From positions 9,989 to 73,988 of the forward strand of contig DATHYT010000098.1 of assembly GCA_035459025.1 (NCBI GenBank): a DNA stretch of 64,000 nt, given 5' to 3'. This stretch comes from JAABQT01 sp035459025. Lineage in GTDB: Bacteria > Pseudomonadota > Gammaproteobacteria > Burkholderiales > SG8-39. Positions 21,784 to 30,396 of this stretch are shown here, in pieces. The stretch's first letter is position 1. Each line of letters opens with the position of its first letter. A program made the translations under genes and the position numbers. The notes beneath the pieces are model-generated. The model made no database searches. It was not told where the DNA came from and saw only the letters and a program-made list of their open reading frames with translations.

Positions 21784-22254
21784 ATGGACGACATCCATAC
21801 ACTGCGCCGCATTCTTTCGCAGAACCGGGTCATCGCCGTCGTCGGCCTGTCGGCCGACTGGTTCCGCCCGAGCTATTTCGCCGCCAAGTACATGCAGGAA
21901 CACGGTTACGCCATCATCCCCGTGAATCCGCGCTACGCGGAGATCCTCGGGCAGAAATGCTACCGCTCGCTGCGCGACATCCCCGGCAAGGTCGACATCG
22001 TCGATTGCTTCCGCAAGAGCACCGACATCATGCCGATCTGCGAGGACGCCATCGCCATCGGCGCCAAGGTCCTCTGGCAGCAGCTCGGCGTGAGGAACGA
22101 GGCCGCGGCCGCAAAGGCGCGCGCCGCCGGCCTCGAGGCGGTCATGGACCGCTGCGTGAAGATCGAGCACGGGCGCCTGTTCGGCGGCCTGAACTGGGTC
22201 GGCGTCAATACGCGGGTGATCTCGGCCAAGCGCCCGCGCTGGCTGGCCTACTAG
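21784..22254 (+). CDS. CoA-binding domain protein (YccU-like)
   Basis: 156 aa. A Rossmann-like CoA_binding_2 domain: IAVVGLSADWFRPSYFAAKYM at the N-terminus for nucleotide binding, INPRY-like PVNPRYAEILG, and KVLWQQLGVRNE in the second half. Members resemble the N-terminal domain of succinyl-CoA ligase alpha but lack the ligase part; their role is unclear. Single gene, divergent from the NIPSNAP operon. Confidence 0.9.
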   Translation: MDDIHTLRRILSQNRVIAVVGLSADWFRPSYFAAKYMQEHGYAIIPVNPRYAEILGQKCYRSLRDIPGKVDIVDCFRKSTDIMPICEDAIAIGAKVLWQQLGVRNEAAAAKARAAGLEAVMDRCVKIEHGRLFGGLNWVGVNTRVISAKRPRWLAY

Positions 22255-22336
22255 AGCTCCAGATATCTGTTTTTTCGATGAAATGCGTGAAATCTGCCCC
22301 TAGCGCGGGCGGCGCAGGACAGTTATCCTTACGTCC

Positions 22337-23212
22337 GTGTCCCGACCCTTGCGCATTTTCGAAGGCCGCTTCGGCCGCCTGATCCTCGCCGAAGCGCCGG
22401 AATTCTTCGGTGCCGGCGAGAATACCGCGCCGGTTCTGCTGTTCAAGCACCAGGGCGCCGACTGCACCCTGCGGGTCGGCGGCGAGTCGGTGCCGCTGAC
22501 GCGCGACGACGTGATCTTCGTCGAGCCGCTGCAGGTGCACGCGGGCGAAGGCACGGCGGGCGCAAGCGGCACGCGCGTCATCGAGTTCCATCCCTCGCCC
22601 GACTGGCTGCACGAGGCGTTCCCGGAGAGCTTCCAGCCGGTCGGCGGACGCATCTTTGCGCGCGCGCGCGAAACCATCACGCCGCGCATGCGCCAGCTCG
22701 CCGACACGCTGGCGATCGAGGCCCTCAACGACCAGTTTCTGTCGCCCGAGCGGCTGGAATTCATGCTGCAGGAGCTGCTGCTGTCCGTGGTCGAGCACTA
22801 CCTCGCGCGCCGGCGTGCCGGCGCCTCGCTGTGGCGCGGCTCGCGCTTCGCCGACACGCGCATCCGCAAGGCGCTCGGGCTGCTGCGCGCGCGCCCCAAC
22901 AAGGACGTCAACATCGACGACCTGGCGAGCCAGGTCGGTCTGTCGCGCTCGCGCTTCTACGACCTGTTTCACCTGAGCACCGGGCGCTCGCCGCGCGCCT
23001 ACCTCGACATGCTGTGCGTGGAGACCGCGATTGCCAAGCTCTCGAGCGGCCGCGCGCGCATCGCCGATGTCTCGGCCGAGCTCGGCTTCTCGGCGCAAAG
23101 CAACTTCACCCGCTTCTTCCTCAGCCAGGTCGGCATCCCGCCCTCCGAGTACCGGCGCGCTGCCGCGCGGCCCGAAGGCGAGGAAGCGCCCAGGCCCGCC
23201 GAGCCGGTCTGA
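22337..23212 (+). CDS. AraC family transcriptional regulator
   Basis: 291 aa with a GTG start. The N-terminal half (1-160) is a cupin-like ligand domain; the C-terminal part has the two helix-turn-helices of AraC proteins: VNIDDLASQVGLSRSRFYDLFH and ARIADVSAELGFSAQSNFTRFF followed by VGIPPSEYRR. It stands 48 nt before the first ATP-grasp gene in the same direction, so it is the obvious candidate regulator of that cluster, or is cotranscribed with it. The 82-nt region in front includes a 10-nt palindrome CAGATATCTG that could be an operator, unproven. Confidence 0.93.
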   Translation: MSRPLRIFEGRFGRLILAEAPEFFGAGENTAPVLLFKHQGADCTLRVGGESVPLTRDDVIFVEPLQVHAGEGTAGASGTRVIEFHPSPDWLHEAFPESFQPVGGRIFARARETITPRMRQLADTLAIEALNDQFLSPERLEFMLQELLLSVVEHYLARRRAGASLWRGSRFADTRIRKALGLLRARPNKDVNIDDLASQVGLSRSRFYDLFHLSTGRSPRAYLDMLCVETAIAKLSSGRARIADVSAELGFSAQSNFTRFFLSQVGIPPSEYRRAAARPEGEEAPRPAEPV

Positions 23213-23260
23213 GCGGCGCCGGCGCTGGTGCGCCGGTGGAGCGCGCGTTACCCTTGGTGC

Positions 23261-24673
23261 ATGCCGCGCCGCCATTACGATGAAATGCGCGCCGAGGGCG
23301 GCGAGATCCGCGCGCACTACCGTGCGCTTTCGGACTGGCTGGCCGAGACGCCCGCCGAGCGCGTGGCGGAGAAACGCCGCGAGGCCGACCTGCTGTTCCA
23401 CCGCGTCGGCATCACCTTTGCCGTCTACGGCGACGAGGCGGGCGCCGAGCGGCTGATTCCGTTCGACACCATCCCGCGCGTCATCCCGCGGCAGGAATGG
23501 GACATGCTCGAGCGCGGCCTGCGCCAGCGCGTCGGCGCGCTCAACCGCTTCCTGCACGACATCTACCATCGCCAGGAGATCCTCGCCGCCGGCGTGATCC
23601 CCGCCGAGCAGGTGCTCACCAACGACGCCTACCAGGTGGCGATGCTCGGCCTGGATCTGCCGAACGAGGTGTATTCGCACGTCGCCGGGATCGACCTCAT
23701 CCGCCACGACGATGGCCAGTATTACGTGCTCGAGGACAACCTGCGCACGCCCTCGGGCGTGTCCTACACGCTCGAGAACCGCAAGATGATGATGCGGCTG
23801 TTTCCGGAGCTCTTCGACCGCCAGCACGTCTACCCGGTCGAGCACTACCCGGCGCTGCTCCTGGAGACGCTGCGCGCCGCGGCGCCGCCGCGCGCCCGCG
23901 ATCCGGTGGTGGTGGTGCTCACGCCGGGGCAGTACAACAGCGCCTACTTCGAGCACGCTTTCCTCGCGCAGCAGATGGGCGTCGAGCTGGTCGAGGGACC
24001 GGACCTGTTCGTGAAGGACGGCAGCGTCTTCATGCGCACGACGACCGGCTCCCAGCGCGTCGACGTGATCTACCGGCGCGTGGACGACGCGTTCCTCGAC
24101 CCGCTCGCGTTCCGCCAGGATTCCTACCTCGGCGTGCCGGGCCTGCTGTCGGTGTACCGGGCCGGCAACGTCGGCCTCGCCAACGCCATCGGCACCGGCG
24201 TCGCCGACGACAAGTCCACCTACCCCTACGTGCCCGAGATGATCCGTTTTTACCTCGGCGAAGAGCCGATCCTGAAGAACGTGCCGACCTGGCAGTGCAA
24301 GCGACCCGAGGATCTCGCGCACGTCATGGACAACCTCGCCGAGCTGGTGGTGAAGGAGGTGCAGGGCTCGGGCGGCTACGGCATGCTGATCGGCCCCGCC
24401 GCGACCAAGGCCGAGATCGAGGCGTTCCGCAAGCGCGTGCACGCCAATCCTTCGAATTACATCGCGCAGCCAACGCTGTCGCTATCGACCTGCCCGACGT
24501 TCGTCGACAAGGGCATCGCCCCGCGCCACGTCGACCTGCGTCCGTTCGTGCTCTCCGGCAAGGAGGTGCGCATGGTGCCCGGCGGCCTGACGCGCGTCGC
24601 GCTGCGCGAAGGATCCTTGGTCGTCAACTCCTCGCAGGGCGGGGGCACCAAGGACACGTGGGTCGTGGACTGA
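23261..24673 (+). CDS. Circularly permuted ATP-grasp type 2 protein
   Basis: 470 aa. Sequence matches the DUF404/DUF407 circularly permuted ATP-grasp proteins: FDTIPRVIPRQEWDMLERGLRQRV, LEDNLRTPSGVSYTLENR with acidic metal/ATP-binding residues, VVVLTPGQYNSAYFEH and, at the end, QGGGTKDTWV. ATP-grasp enzymes activate a carboxylate as acyl phosphate and join it to an amine or thiol; comparative genomics predicts peptide ligation for this subgroup. The start at 23261 is the Met in front of the family-conserved PRRHYDEM. Its stop overlaps the start of the alpha-E gene by 1 nt (TGATG). Confidence 0.93.
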   Translation: MPRRHYDEMRAEGGEIRAHYRALSDWLAETPAERVAEKRREADLLFHRVGITFAVYGDEAGAERLIPFDTIPRVIPRQEWDMLERGLRQRVGALNRFLHDIYHRQEILAAGVIPAEQVLTNDAYQVAMLGLDLPNEVYSHVAGIDLIRHDDGQYYVLEDNLRTPSGVSYTLENRKMMMRLFPELFDRQHVYPVEHYPALLLETLRAAAPPRARDPVVVVLTPGQYNSAYFEHAFLAQQMGVELVEGPDLFVKDGSVFMRTTTGSQRVDVIYRRVDDAFLDPLAFRQDSYLGVPGLLSVYRAGNVGLANAIGTGVADDKSTYPYVPEMIRFYLGEEPILKNVPTWQCKRPEDLAHVMDNLAELVVKEVQGSGGYGMLIGPAATKAEIEAFRKRVHANPSNYIAQPTLSLSTCPTFVDKGIAPRHVDLRPFVLSGKEVRMVPGGLTRVALREGSLVVNSSQGGGTKDTWVVD

Positions 24674-25611
24674 TGCTCTCGCGCGTCGCCGACCGCATTT
24701 TCTGGCTGAGCCGCCAGATGGAGCGCGCCGAGAACATGGCGCGCATCCTCGGCGTCACCTCCAACCTGGTGATGTTCGGCACCAAGGACGTGCAGCAGCA
24801 GAATCTGCTCGCCCCGCTCTCCATCACCGGCACCGAGCAGGCGTTCTTCGAGCGCCACGACAAGCTGACGCTGGCAGCGCTGATCGAATTCCTCGCCCTC
24901 GACGAGAAGAATCCCTCGTCGATCTACTGCTGCCTGAAGGGCGCGCGCGAGAACGCGCACTCGGTGCGCTGGCAGATCACCTCCGAGATGTGGGAGACGC
25001 TGAACGGCACCTGGCTGGAGGTGCGCGCGATGAAGCCCGCGCGCATCACCGGCGCCGGCGCCACGCAGTTCTTCGACTGGGTGAAGGACCGCTCGCATCT
25101 TTTTCGCGGCGTGACCTACGGCACCATCCTGCGCGGCGAGGCGTTCAATTTCTCGCGCCTCGGCACGCACCTCGAGCGCGCCGACAACACGGCGCGCATC
25201 CTCGACGTGAAGTACCACGTGCTGCTGCCCTCGGTCGCCGACGTCGGGGGCGCACTCGATTTCTACCAGTGGACGGCGCTGCTGCGGTCGGTGTCCTCGT
25301 TCGAGACCTACCGCCAGCTCTACCGCGACCAGATCTACCCGATCAAGGTGGCGCAGCTGCTGATCCTCGAGCGGCGCATGCCGCGCTCGCTCGCCGCGTG
25401 CTTCGACCTGATCAAGGACTCGATGGACCGCATCAAGGGACAGAACGACCAGGCCGCCAAGCGCCTCGCCTACGAGCTGCACGCGCGCCTCACGCATGCC
25501 GACATCGAGGAGATCTTCCAGAGCGGGCTGCATGAGTACCTCAACGCCTGCCTCGCCGACATCAACGAGCTGGGCAGCCGCATCGAGCGCGCCTACCTGG
25601 GGGCGGTATGA
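24673..25611 (+). CDS. Alpha-E domain protein (DUF403)
   Basis: 312 aa, predicted nearly all helical. It begins with LSRVADRIFWLSRQMERAENMAR, the defining alpha-E helix containing conserved Arg/Glu pairs, and later repeats a similar pattern in FSRLGTHLERADNTARILD. The alpha-E domain nearly always accompanies the circularly permuted ATP-grasp, as separate gene or as fusion, and is thought to support its ligase activity; no catalytic role is proven. It overlaps the ATP-grasp gene by 1 nt and the following transglutaminase-like gene by 4 nt. Confidence 0.93.
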   Translation: MLSRVADRIFWLSRQMERAENMARILGVTSNLVMFGTKDVQQQNLLAPLSITGTEQAFFERHDKLTLAALIEFLALDEKNPSSIYCCLKGARENAHSVRWQITSEMWETLNGTWLEVRAMKPARITGAGATQFFDWVKDRSHLFRGVTYGTILRGEAFNFSRLGTHLERADNTARILDVKYHVLLPSVADVGGALDFYQWTALLRSVSSFETYRQLYRDQIYPIKVAQLLILERRMPRSLAACFDLIKDSMDRIKGQNDQAAKRLAYELHARLTHADIEEIFQSGLHEYLNACLADINELGSRIERAYLGAV

Positions 25612-26342
25612 AGCTCAACTTCCTGCACGAAATGCGCTACAGCTACGAATCCCCGGTGCGCTACTCGACCCAGTACCTGCGCCTCACGCCGCGCGACACG
25701 GTGCGCCAGAAGGTGCTCGCCTGGCGCCTCGAGACCCCGGGGCAGCCGGTCGGCACGCACGACGGCTACGGCAACGTGCTGCACGTGCTGACGCTGGACA
25801 AGCCGGTGACGGGAATCGTGATTCGCGCGCTGGGCGTGGTGGAGACCGCGCGCTCGGTCGACGAGCCCTCGGACTTCACCGGCACGCCGCTCTCGCCGCT
25901 GCTGTTCCTGCGCGCAACGCCGCTGACGCGCGCCGACGAGAAGCTCGCCGCCTTAGCCGAGCGCTACCGCCGCCGCGCCGGCACGCTGTCGGGGCTGCGC
26001 GAGCTTGCCGCGGCGGCGAAGCAGGAGCTGCCCGGCGCCGCTGCCGCCGAGCTGGTGCACTGTTTCATCGCCTGCTGCCGGCTGCTCGGCGTGCCGTCGC
26101 GCTTCGTGTCGGGATACCTCTGCGCGCCCGGGGTCGTCGATGCGGTGGCGCCGCACGCCTGGGCCGAAGCGTGGGTGGTCGACCGCTGGCGCAGCTTCGA
26201 CATCGTCCAGGACTCGATCGTGGGCGAAGCGCACGTCAAGGTCGCCGTCGGCGCCGACTACAACGACGCCTGCCCGATCCGCGGCGTGCGCACCGGTGGC
26301 GGCACGGAAACCATGAGCGCGGTCTCGCAGATCGTGCAGTGA
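25608..26342 (+). CDS. Transglutaminase-like protein lacking the catalytic Cys
   Basis: 244 aa. The N-terminal beta domain (1-90, HEMRYSYESPVRYSTQYLRLTPRD) and the core FVSGYL, HAW (His183) and FD (Asp198) match bacterial transglutaminase-like proteins. Where the family has GVCQDFAH, this protein has AAAAELVH: Ala146 replaces the nucleophilic Cys, and about 30 residues before it seem to be missing relative to the copy at 33885. It may therefore be a non-catalytic binding protein. Part of the ATP-grasp/alpha-E operon, one base before the large transglutaminase/DUF2126 gene. A sequencing or assembly error is possible but the frame is otherwise intact. Confidence 0.85.
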   Translation: MKLNFLHEMRYSYESPVRYSTQYLRLTPRDTVRQKVLAWRLETPGQPVGTHDGYGNVLHVLTLDKPVTGIVIRALGVVETARSVDEPSDFTGTPLSPLLFLRATPLTRADEKLAALAERYRRRAGTLSGLRELAAAAKQELPGAAAAELVHCFIACCRLLGVPSRFVSGYLCAPGVVDAVAPHAWAEAWVVDRWRSFDIVQDSIVGEAHVKVAVGADYNDACPIRGVRTGGGTETMSAVSQIVQ

Positions 26343-26343
26343 C

Positions 26344-29300
26344 ATGTCGATCCACGTCGCGCTGAATCACGTCACGCACTACCGCTACGACCGGCCGGTG
26401 GCGCTGTCGCCGCACGTCGTGCGCCTGCGCCCGGCACCGCACGCGCGCACCCCCGTGCACGCCTATTCGCTCAAAGTCGCGCCGGCCAAGCACTTCCTCA
26501 ACTGGCAGCAGGACCCGCAGGCGAACTGGCTCGCGCGCCTCATGTTCCCGGAGAAGACGCGCGAGCTGCGGGTGGAAGTGGACCTGGTGGCCGAGATGTC
26601 GGTCATCAACCCGTTCGATTTCTTCCTCGAGCCGATCGCGGAAAAGATCCCGTTCGTCTACGACCCGGCGCAGCTGCTCGAGCTCGCGCCCTATCTCGTC
26701 AGGGCGCCGGCGACGCCGCTGTTCAAGGCCTATCTGGCCGAAATCCCGCGCGCGCCGCGGCCGTCGGTGGATTTCCTGGTGGCGCTGAACTCGCAGCTGG
26801 CCAAGGACATCCGCTACCTGATCCGCATGGAGCCCGGCGTGCAGACGCCGGAGGAAACGCTGCAGCGCGCGAGCGGCTCGTGCCGGGACTCCGGCTGGCT
26901 CCTGGTGCAGATCCTGCGTCACCTGGGCTTGGCCGCGCGCTTCGTCTCGGGCTACCTGATCCAGCTCACCGCCGACGTGAAGTCGCTCGACGGGCCCTCG
27001 GGACCGGAGGCCGATTTCACCGACCTGCACGCCTGGTGCGAGGTGTACCTGCCGGGCGCCGGCTGGATCGGCCTCGACCCCACCTCGGGCCTGTTTGCGG
27101 GGGAAGGCCACATCCCGCTCGCCTGCTCGCCCGAGCCGGGAAGCGCCGCGCCCGTCACCGGCACCACCGAGAAGTGCGAAGCCGAGTTTTCGCACCACAT
27201 GAAGGTCACGCGGGTGTGGGAAGCGCCGCGCGTCACCAAGCCCTACACCGACGCGCAGTGGGCCGCGATCGAGGCGCTCGGCCGGCGCATCGACACCGAT
27301 CTCGTGCAGGGCGACGTGCGCCTCACCATGGGCGGCGAGCCGACCTTCGTGTCGCTGGACGATCGCGACGGCGCCGAATGGAACACCGACGCGATGGGAC
27401 CGACGAAGCGCGGCCTGGGCGCGCGGCTCCTCGCCCGGCTCAAGGCGCGCTATGCCGCGCAGGGGCTGCTGCATTACGGCCAGGGCAAGTGGTATCCGGG
27501 CGAGCAGCTGCCGCGCTGGTCGCTCGGGTGTTACTGGCGAAAGGACGGCGCGCCGATCTGGCATGACGCGGCGCTCTTCGCCGACGAATCGGTGGACTAC
27601 GGCGCGACGCCCGAGAAGGCCGCAGCCTTCCTCAAGGCGGTCGCCGCCAGGCTCGGACTGGGGCCCGGGAACGTGTTTCCCGGCTACGAGGACACCTGGT
27701 ACTACCTGTGGCGCGAGCGGCGCTTGCCCTCGAACGTCGACCCGCTCGATGCGCGGCTCGACGATCCGCTGGAGCGCGAGCGGCTGCGCAAGGTCTTCTC
27801 GCAGGGCCTGGACAAGGTGGTGGGGCACGTGCTGCCGCTGCAGCGCGACCCAGACGGCCGGCGCTGGCAGACCGGGTCGTGGTTCCTGCGCGCCGAGCGC
27901 TGCTACCTCGTGCCCGGGGATTCGCCGATGGGCCTGCGGCTGCCGCTCGATTCCCAGCCCTGGGCGGCGAAGGCCGACCTGCCGTACGTGCACGCGCCCG
28001 ACCCGATGCAGCCGCTGGCGCCGTTGCCGCGCCCGCTCGAGCGCTCGCCGCACCTTCCCGCGCCGGGCGCGCCGCCGCGCGCCGCGGCGGTGCGGCCGCC
28101 GGCGATGTTCGAATCCGCCGCGTGGATCACGCGCATGGCCATGTGTGCCGAGCCGCGCCACGGCGTGCTCTACGTGTTCATGCCGCCGGCCCAATCGCTC
28201 GAGGATTACCTGGAGCTGTGCGCCGCGATCGAGGCAACGGCGGCCGAGCTGACGCTGCCGGTGGTGCTCGAAGGCTACGAGCCGCCGAAGGATCCGCGGC
28301 TGGAATCGCTGCGCATCACGCCCGACCCCGGCGTGCTCGAAGTGAACGTGCATCCGGCGAAGAACTGGGACGAGCTCGTCGAGCACACCACCCACCTGTA
28401 CGAGCAGGCGCGCGAGACCCGGCTCATCACCGAGAAGTTCATGCTCGACGGGCGCCACACGGGCACCGGCGGCGGCAACCATGTGGTCCTCGGCGGTTCG
28501 ACGGCCGCGGACTCGCCGTTCCTGCGCCGGCCGGACCTGCTCGCGAGCCTGCTCGCCTACTGGCACAACCATCCGTCGCTGTCGTACCTGTTCTCGGGAA
28601 TGTTCGTCGGCCCGACCAGCCAGGCGCCGCGCATCGACGAGGCGCGCAACGACTCCGTTTATGAGATCGAGGTCGCGTTCCGCGAGCTCGAGCGGCAGAT
28701 GAAGCTGAGCGGCGCCGCGTGCCCGCCGTGGCTGGTGGATCGCCTGTTCCGCAATCTGCTCATCGACGCCTCGGGCAACACCCACCGCTCGGAGTTCTGC
28801 ATCGACAAGCTGTTTTCGCCCGACGGGCCGACGGGGCGGCTGGGGCTGCTGGAGATGCGCGCCTTCGAGATGCCGCCGCATGCGCGCATGTCGCTCACGC
28901 AGCAACTGCTGCTGCGCGCCCTGGTCGCACGCTTCTGGCAGAAGCCGTACCTGCCGGGGCGCCTGAAGCGCTGGGGCACCGAGCTGCACGATCGCTTCAT
29001 GCTGCCGTGGTTCGTGTGGCAGGACTTCGAGGACGTGATTGCGGAAGTAAGCGATTTCGGCTACCCGCTGCAAGCAGCCTGGTTCGCGCCGCATTTCGAG
29101 TTCCGCTTTCCGCGCTACGGCGAGTTCGCCGCGCGCGGCGCGCTCGTCGAGCTGCGCGCGGCCCTGGAGCCCTGGCACGTGATGGGCGAGGAAGGCGCGC
29201 CCGGCGGCACCGTGCGCTACGTGGATTCCACGGTCGAGCGGCTCCAGGTCCTGGCGAGCGGCATCGTCGGCGATCGCATGGTGCTCACCTGCAACGGGCG

Positions 29301-29643
29301 GCGCGTGCCCTTGACGCCGACCGGCAACGTCGGCGAATTCGTCGGCGGCGTGCGCTATCGCGCCTGGCAGGCGCCCTCGGCACTGCATCCCACCATCGGG
29401 GTGCATTCCCCCCTGGTGTTCGACCTGGCCGACACCTGGATGTCGCGCTCGATGGGCGGATGCCAGTACCACGTCTCGCATCCGGGCGGGCGGGCGCATG
29501 CGACGTTCCCGGTCAACGCCTACGAAGCCGAAGGCCGGCGCCTGGCGCGGTTCTTCCGGATCGGGCATACGCCGGGTCGGGTGGAGGTGGCGAGCGAGGC
29601 GCGCAATCCGAACTTTCCGTTCACGCTGGACCTGCGACGGTGA
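26344..29643 (+). CDS. Large transglutaminase-DUF2126 protein
   Basis: 1099 aa. Residues 1-300 form a transglutaminase-like protease domain with an apparently complete triad: Cys180 (GSCRDSG), His229 (DLHAW) and Asp245 (LDPTSG). The rest (about 310-1099) is DUF2126, with MGGEPTFVSLDDRDG, WYPGEQLPRW and GRHTGTGGGNHVVLGG, the last similar to the metal/ATP-binding part of amidoligases. Such fusions occur next to ATP-grasp/alpha-E genes and are predicted to cleave or cross-link a peptide product. No signal peptide was seen. Its stop overlaps the GTG start of the SDR gene. Confidence 0.92.
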   Translation: MSIHVALNHVTHYRYDRPVALSPHVVRLRPAPHARTPVHAYSLKVAPAKHFLNWQQDPQANWLARLMFPEKTRELRVEVDLVAEMSVINPFDFFLEPIAEKIPFVYDPAQLLELAPYLVRAPATPLFKAYLAEIPRAPRPSVDFLVALNSQLAKDIRYLIRMEPGVQTPEETLQRASGSCRDSGWLLVQILRHLGLAARFVSGYLIQLTADVKSLDGPSGPEADFTDLHAWCEVYLPGAGWIGLDPTSGLFAGEGHIPLACSPEPGSAAPVTGTTEKCEAEFSHHMKVTRVWEAPRVTKPYTDAQWAAIEALGRRIDTDLVQGDVRLTMGGEPTFVSLDDRDGAEWNTDAMGPTKRGLGARLLARLKARYAAQGLLHYGQGKWYPGEQLPRWSLGCYWRKDGAPIWHDAALFADESVDYGATPEKAAAFLKAVAARLGLGPGNVFPGYEDTWYYLWRERRLPSNVDPLDARLDDPLERERLRKVFSQGLDKVVGHVLPLQRDPDGRRWQTGSWFLRAERCYLVPGDSPMGLRLPLDSQPWAAKADLPYVHAPDPMQPLAPLPRPLERSPHLPAPGAPPRAAAVRPPAMFESAAWITRMAMCAEPRHGVLYVFMPPAQSLEDYLELCAAIEATAAELTLPVVLEGYEPPKDPRLESLRITPDPGVLEVNVHPAKNWDELVEHTTHLYEQARETRLITEKFMLDGRHTGTGGGNHVVLGGSTAADSPFLRRPDLLASLLAYWHNHPSLSYLFSGMFVGPTSQAPRIDEARNDSVYEIEVAFRELERQMKLSGAACPPWLVDRLFRNLLIDASGNTHRSEFCIDKLFSPDGPTGRLGLLEMRAFEMPPHARMSLTQQLLLRALVARFWQKPYLPGRLKRWGTELHDRFMLPWFVWQDFEDVIAEVSDFGYPLQAAWFAPHFEFRFPRYGEFAARGALVELRAALEPWHVMGEEGAPGGTVRYVDSTVERLQVLASGIVGDRMVLTCNGRRVPLTPTGNVGEFVGGVRYRAWQAPSALHPTIGVHSPLVFDLADTWMSRSMGGCQYHVSHPGGRAHATFPVNAYEAEGRRLARFFRIGHTPGRVEVASEARNPNFPFTLDLRR

Positions 29644-30383
29644 TCGCGCGCCGCAAAGTCCTCGCCGTCACCGGCGCCGCGCAAGGCATCGGCCGTGCGA
29701 TCGCGCTGCACTTCGCCCAGCAAGGCTACGCAATCTCGTTCGCCGACACCAATGTCACCGCCGGCCGCGCGACGCTGAAAGCGCTGCGCAGCAAGGGCGC
29801 GAAGGCGGAGTTCTTCAGGGCCGACGTCTCCCGGGAGTCCGACGTCAGGAACTGGCTCCGCGCCACGGCGCGCACGCTCGGCTGCCCCGAGGTGCTGGTC
29901 AACAACGCCGGCATTCGCGCGAGCGCGCCCTTTCTGACGCTGTCGCCCAAAGCCTTCGACCTCGTGCTCGCCACCAACCTGCGCGGCACATTCCTCTGCA
30001 CGCAGCAGGCCGCACGCCTGATGGTGAAGCACGGCAAGAAAGGCGCGATCATCAACATCGCCTCGACCCGCGCCTTCATGTCCGAAGCCAACACCGAAGC
30101 CTATTCGGCCTCCAAGGGCGGCATCATCGCCCTCACCCATGCCACGGCGGTCAGCCTCGGCGCGCGCGGCATCCGCGTGAATTCGATCAGCCCCGGCTGG
30201 ATCGAAACGCGCGGCGCGAAGCACTCGCGCCGCGATAGACTCCAGCACCCGGCGGGCCGCGTCGGCACGCCCGAGGACATCGCCCGCGGCTGCTTCTACA
30301 TCGCCGAGCACGCGGGCTTCATGACCGGACAAAACCTGACGCTCGACGGCGGCATGACGGTGAAGATGATCTACGAGGACTAG
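29640..30383 (+). CDS. Short-chain dehydrogenase/reductase
   Basis: 247 aa. Classical SDR: cofactor loop VTGAAQGIGRA near residue 11, NNAG at about 90, catalytic Ser in NIASTRA and the YSASK Tyr/Lys pair near 155. Asp after beta-2 (FADTN) suggests NAD(H). Substrate unknown. The GTG start overlaps the stop of the DUF2126 gene (GTGA), so it belongs to the ATP-grasp operon and may modify its product or be a passenger. C-terminal TGQNLTLDGGMTVKMIYED is typical of the family. Confidence 0.92.
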   Translation: MIARRKVLAVTGAAQGIGRAIALHFAQQGYAISFADTNVTAGRATLKALRSKGAKAEFFRADVSRESDVRNWLRATARTLGCPEVLVNNAGIRASAPFLTLSPKAFDLVLATNLRGTFLCTQQAARLMVKHGKKGAIINIASTRAFMSEANTEAYSASKGGIIALTHATAVSLGARGIRVNSISPGWIETRGAKHSRRDRLQHPAGRVGTPEDIARGCFYIAEHAGFMTGQNLTLDGGMTVKMIYED

Positions 30384-30396
30384 GGAGGAAACCGCA

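Noticed and set aside
22258..22279. Terminator after the CoA-binding gene (palindrome CAGATATCTG then six T)
   Set aside because: The palindrome has no room for a loop with a stable stem (3 bp at most), so it is not a terminator; it could be an operator for the AraC protein.
26236..29568. 1110-codon open frame antisense to the transglutaminase-DUF2126 gene
   Set aside because: No family-like motifs, Arg/Gly/Ala/His-rich; a by-product of high third-position GC on the other strand.
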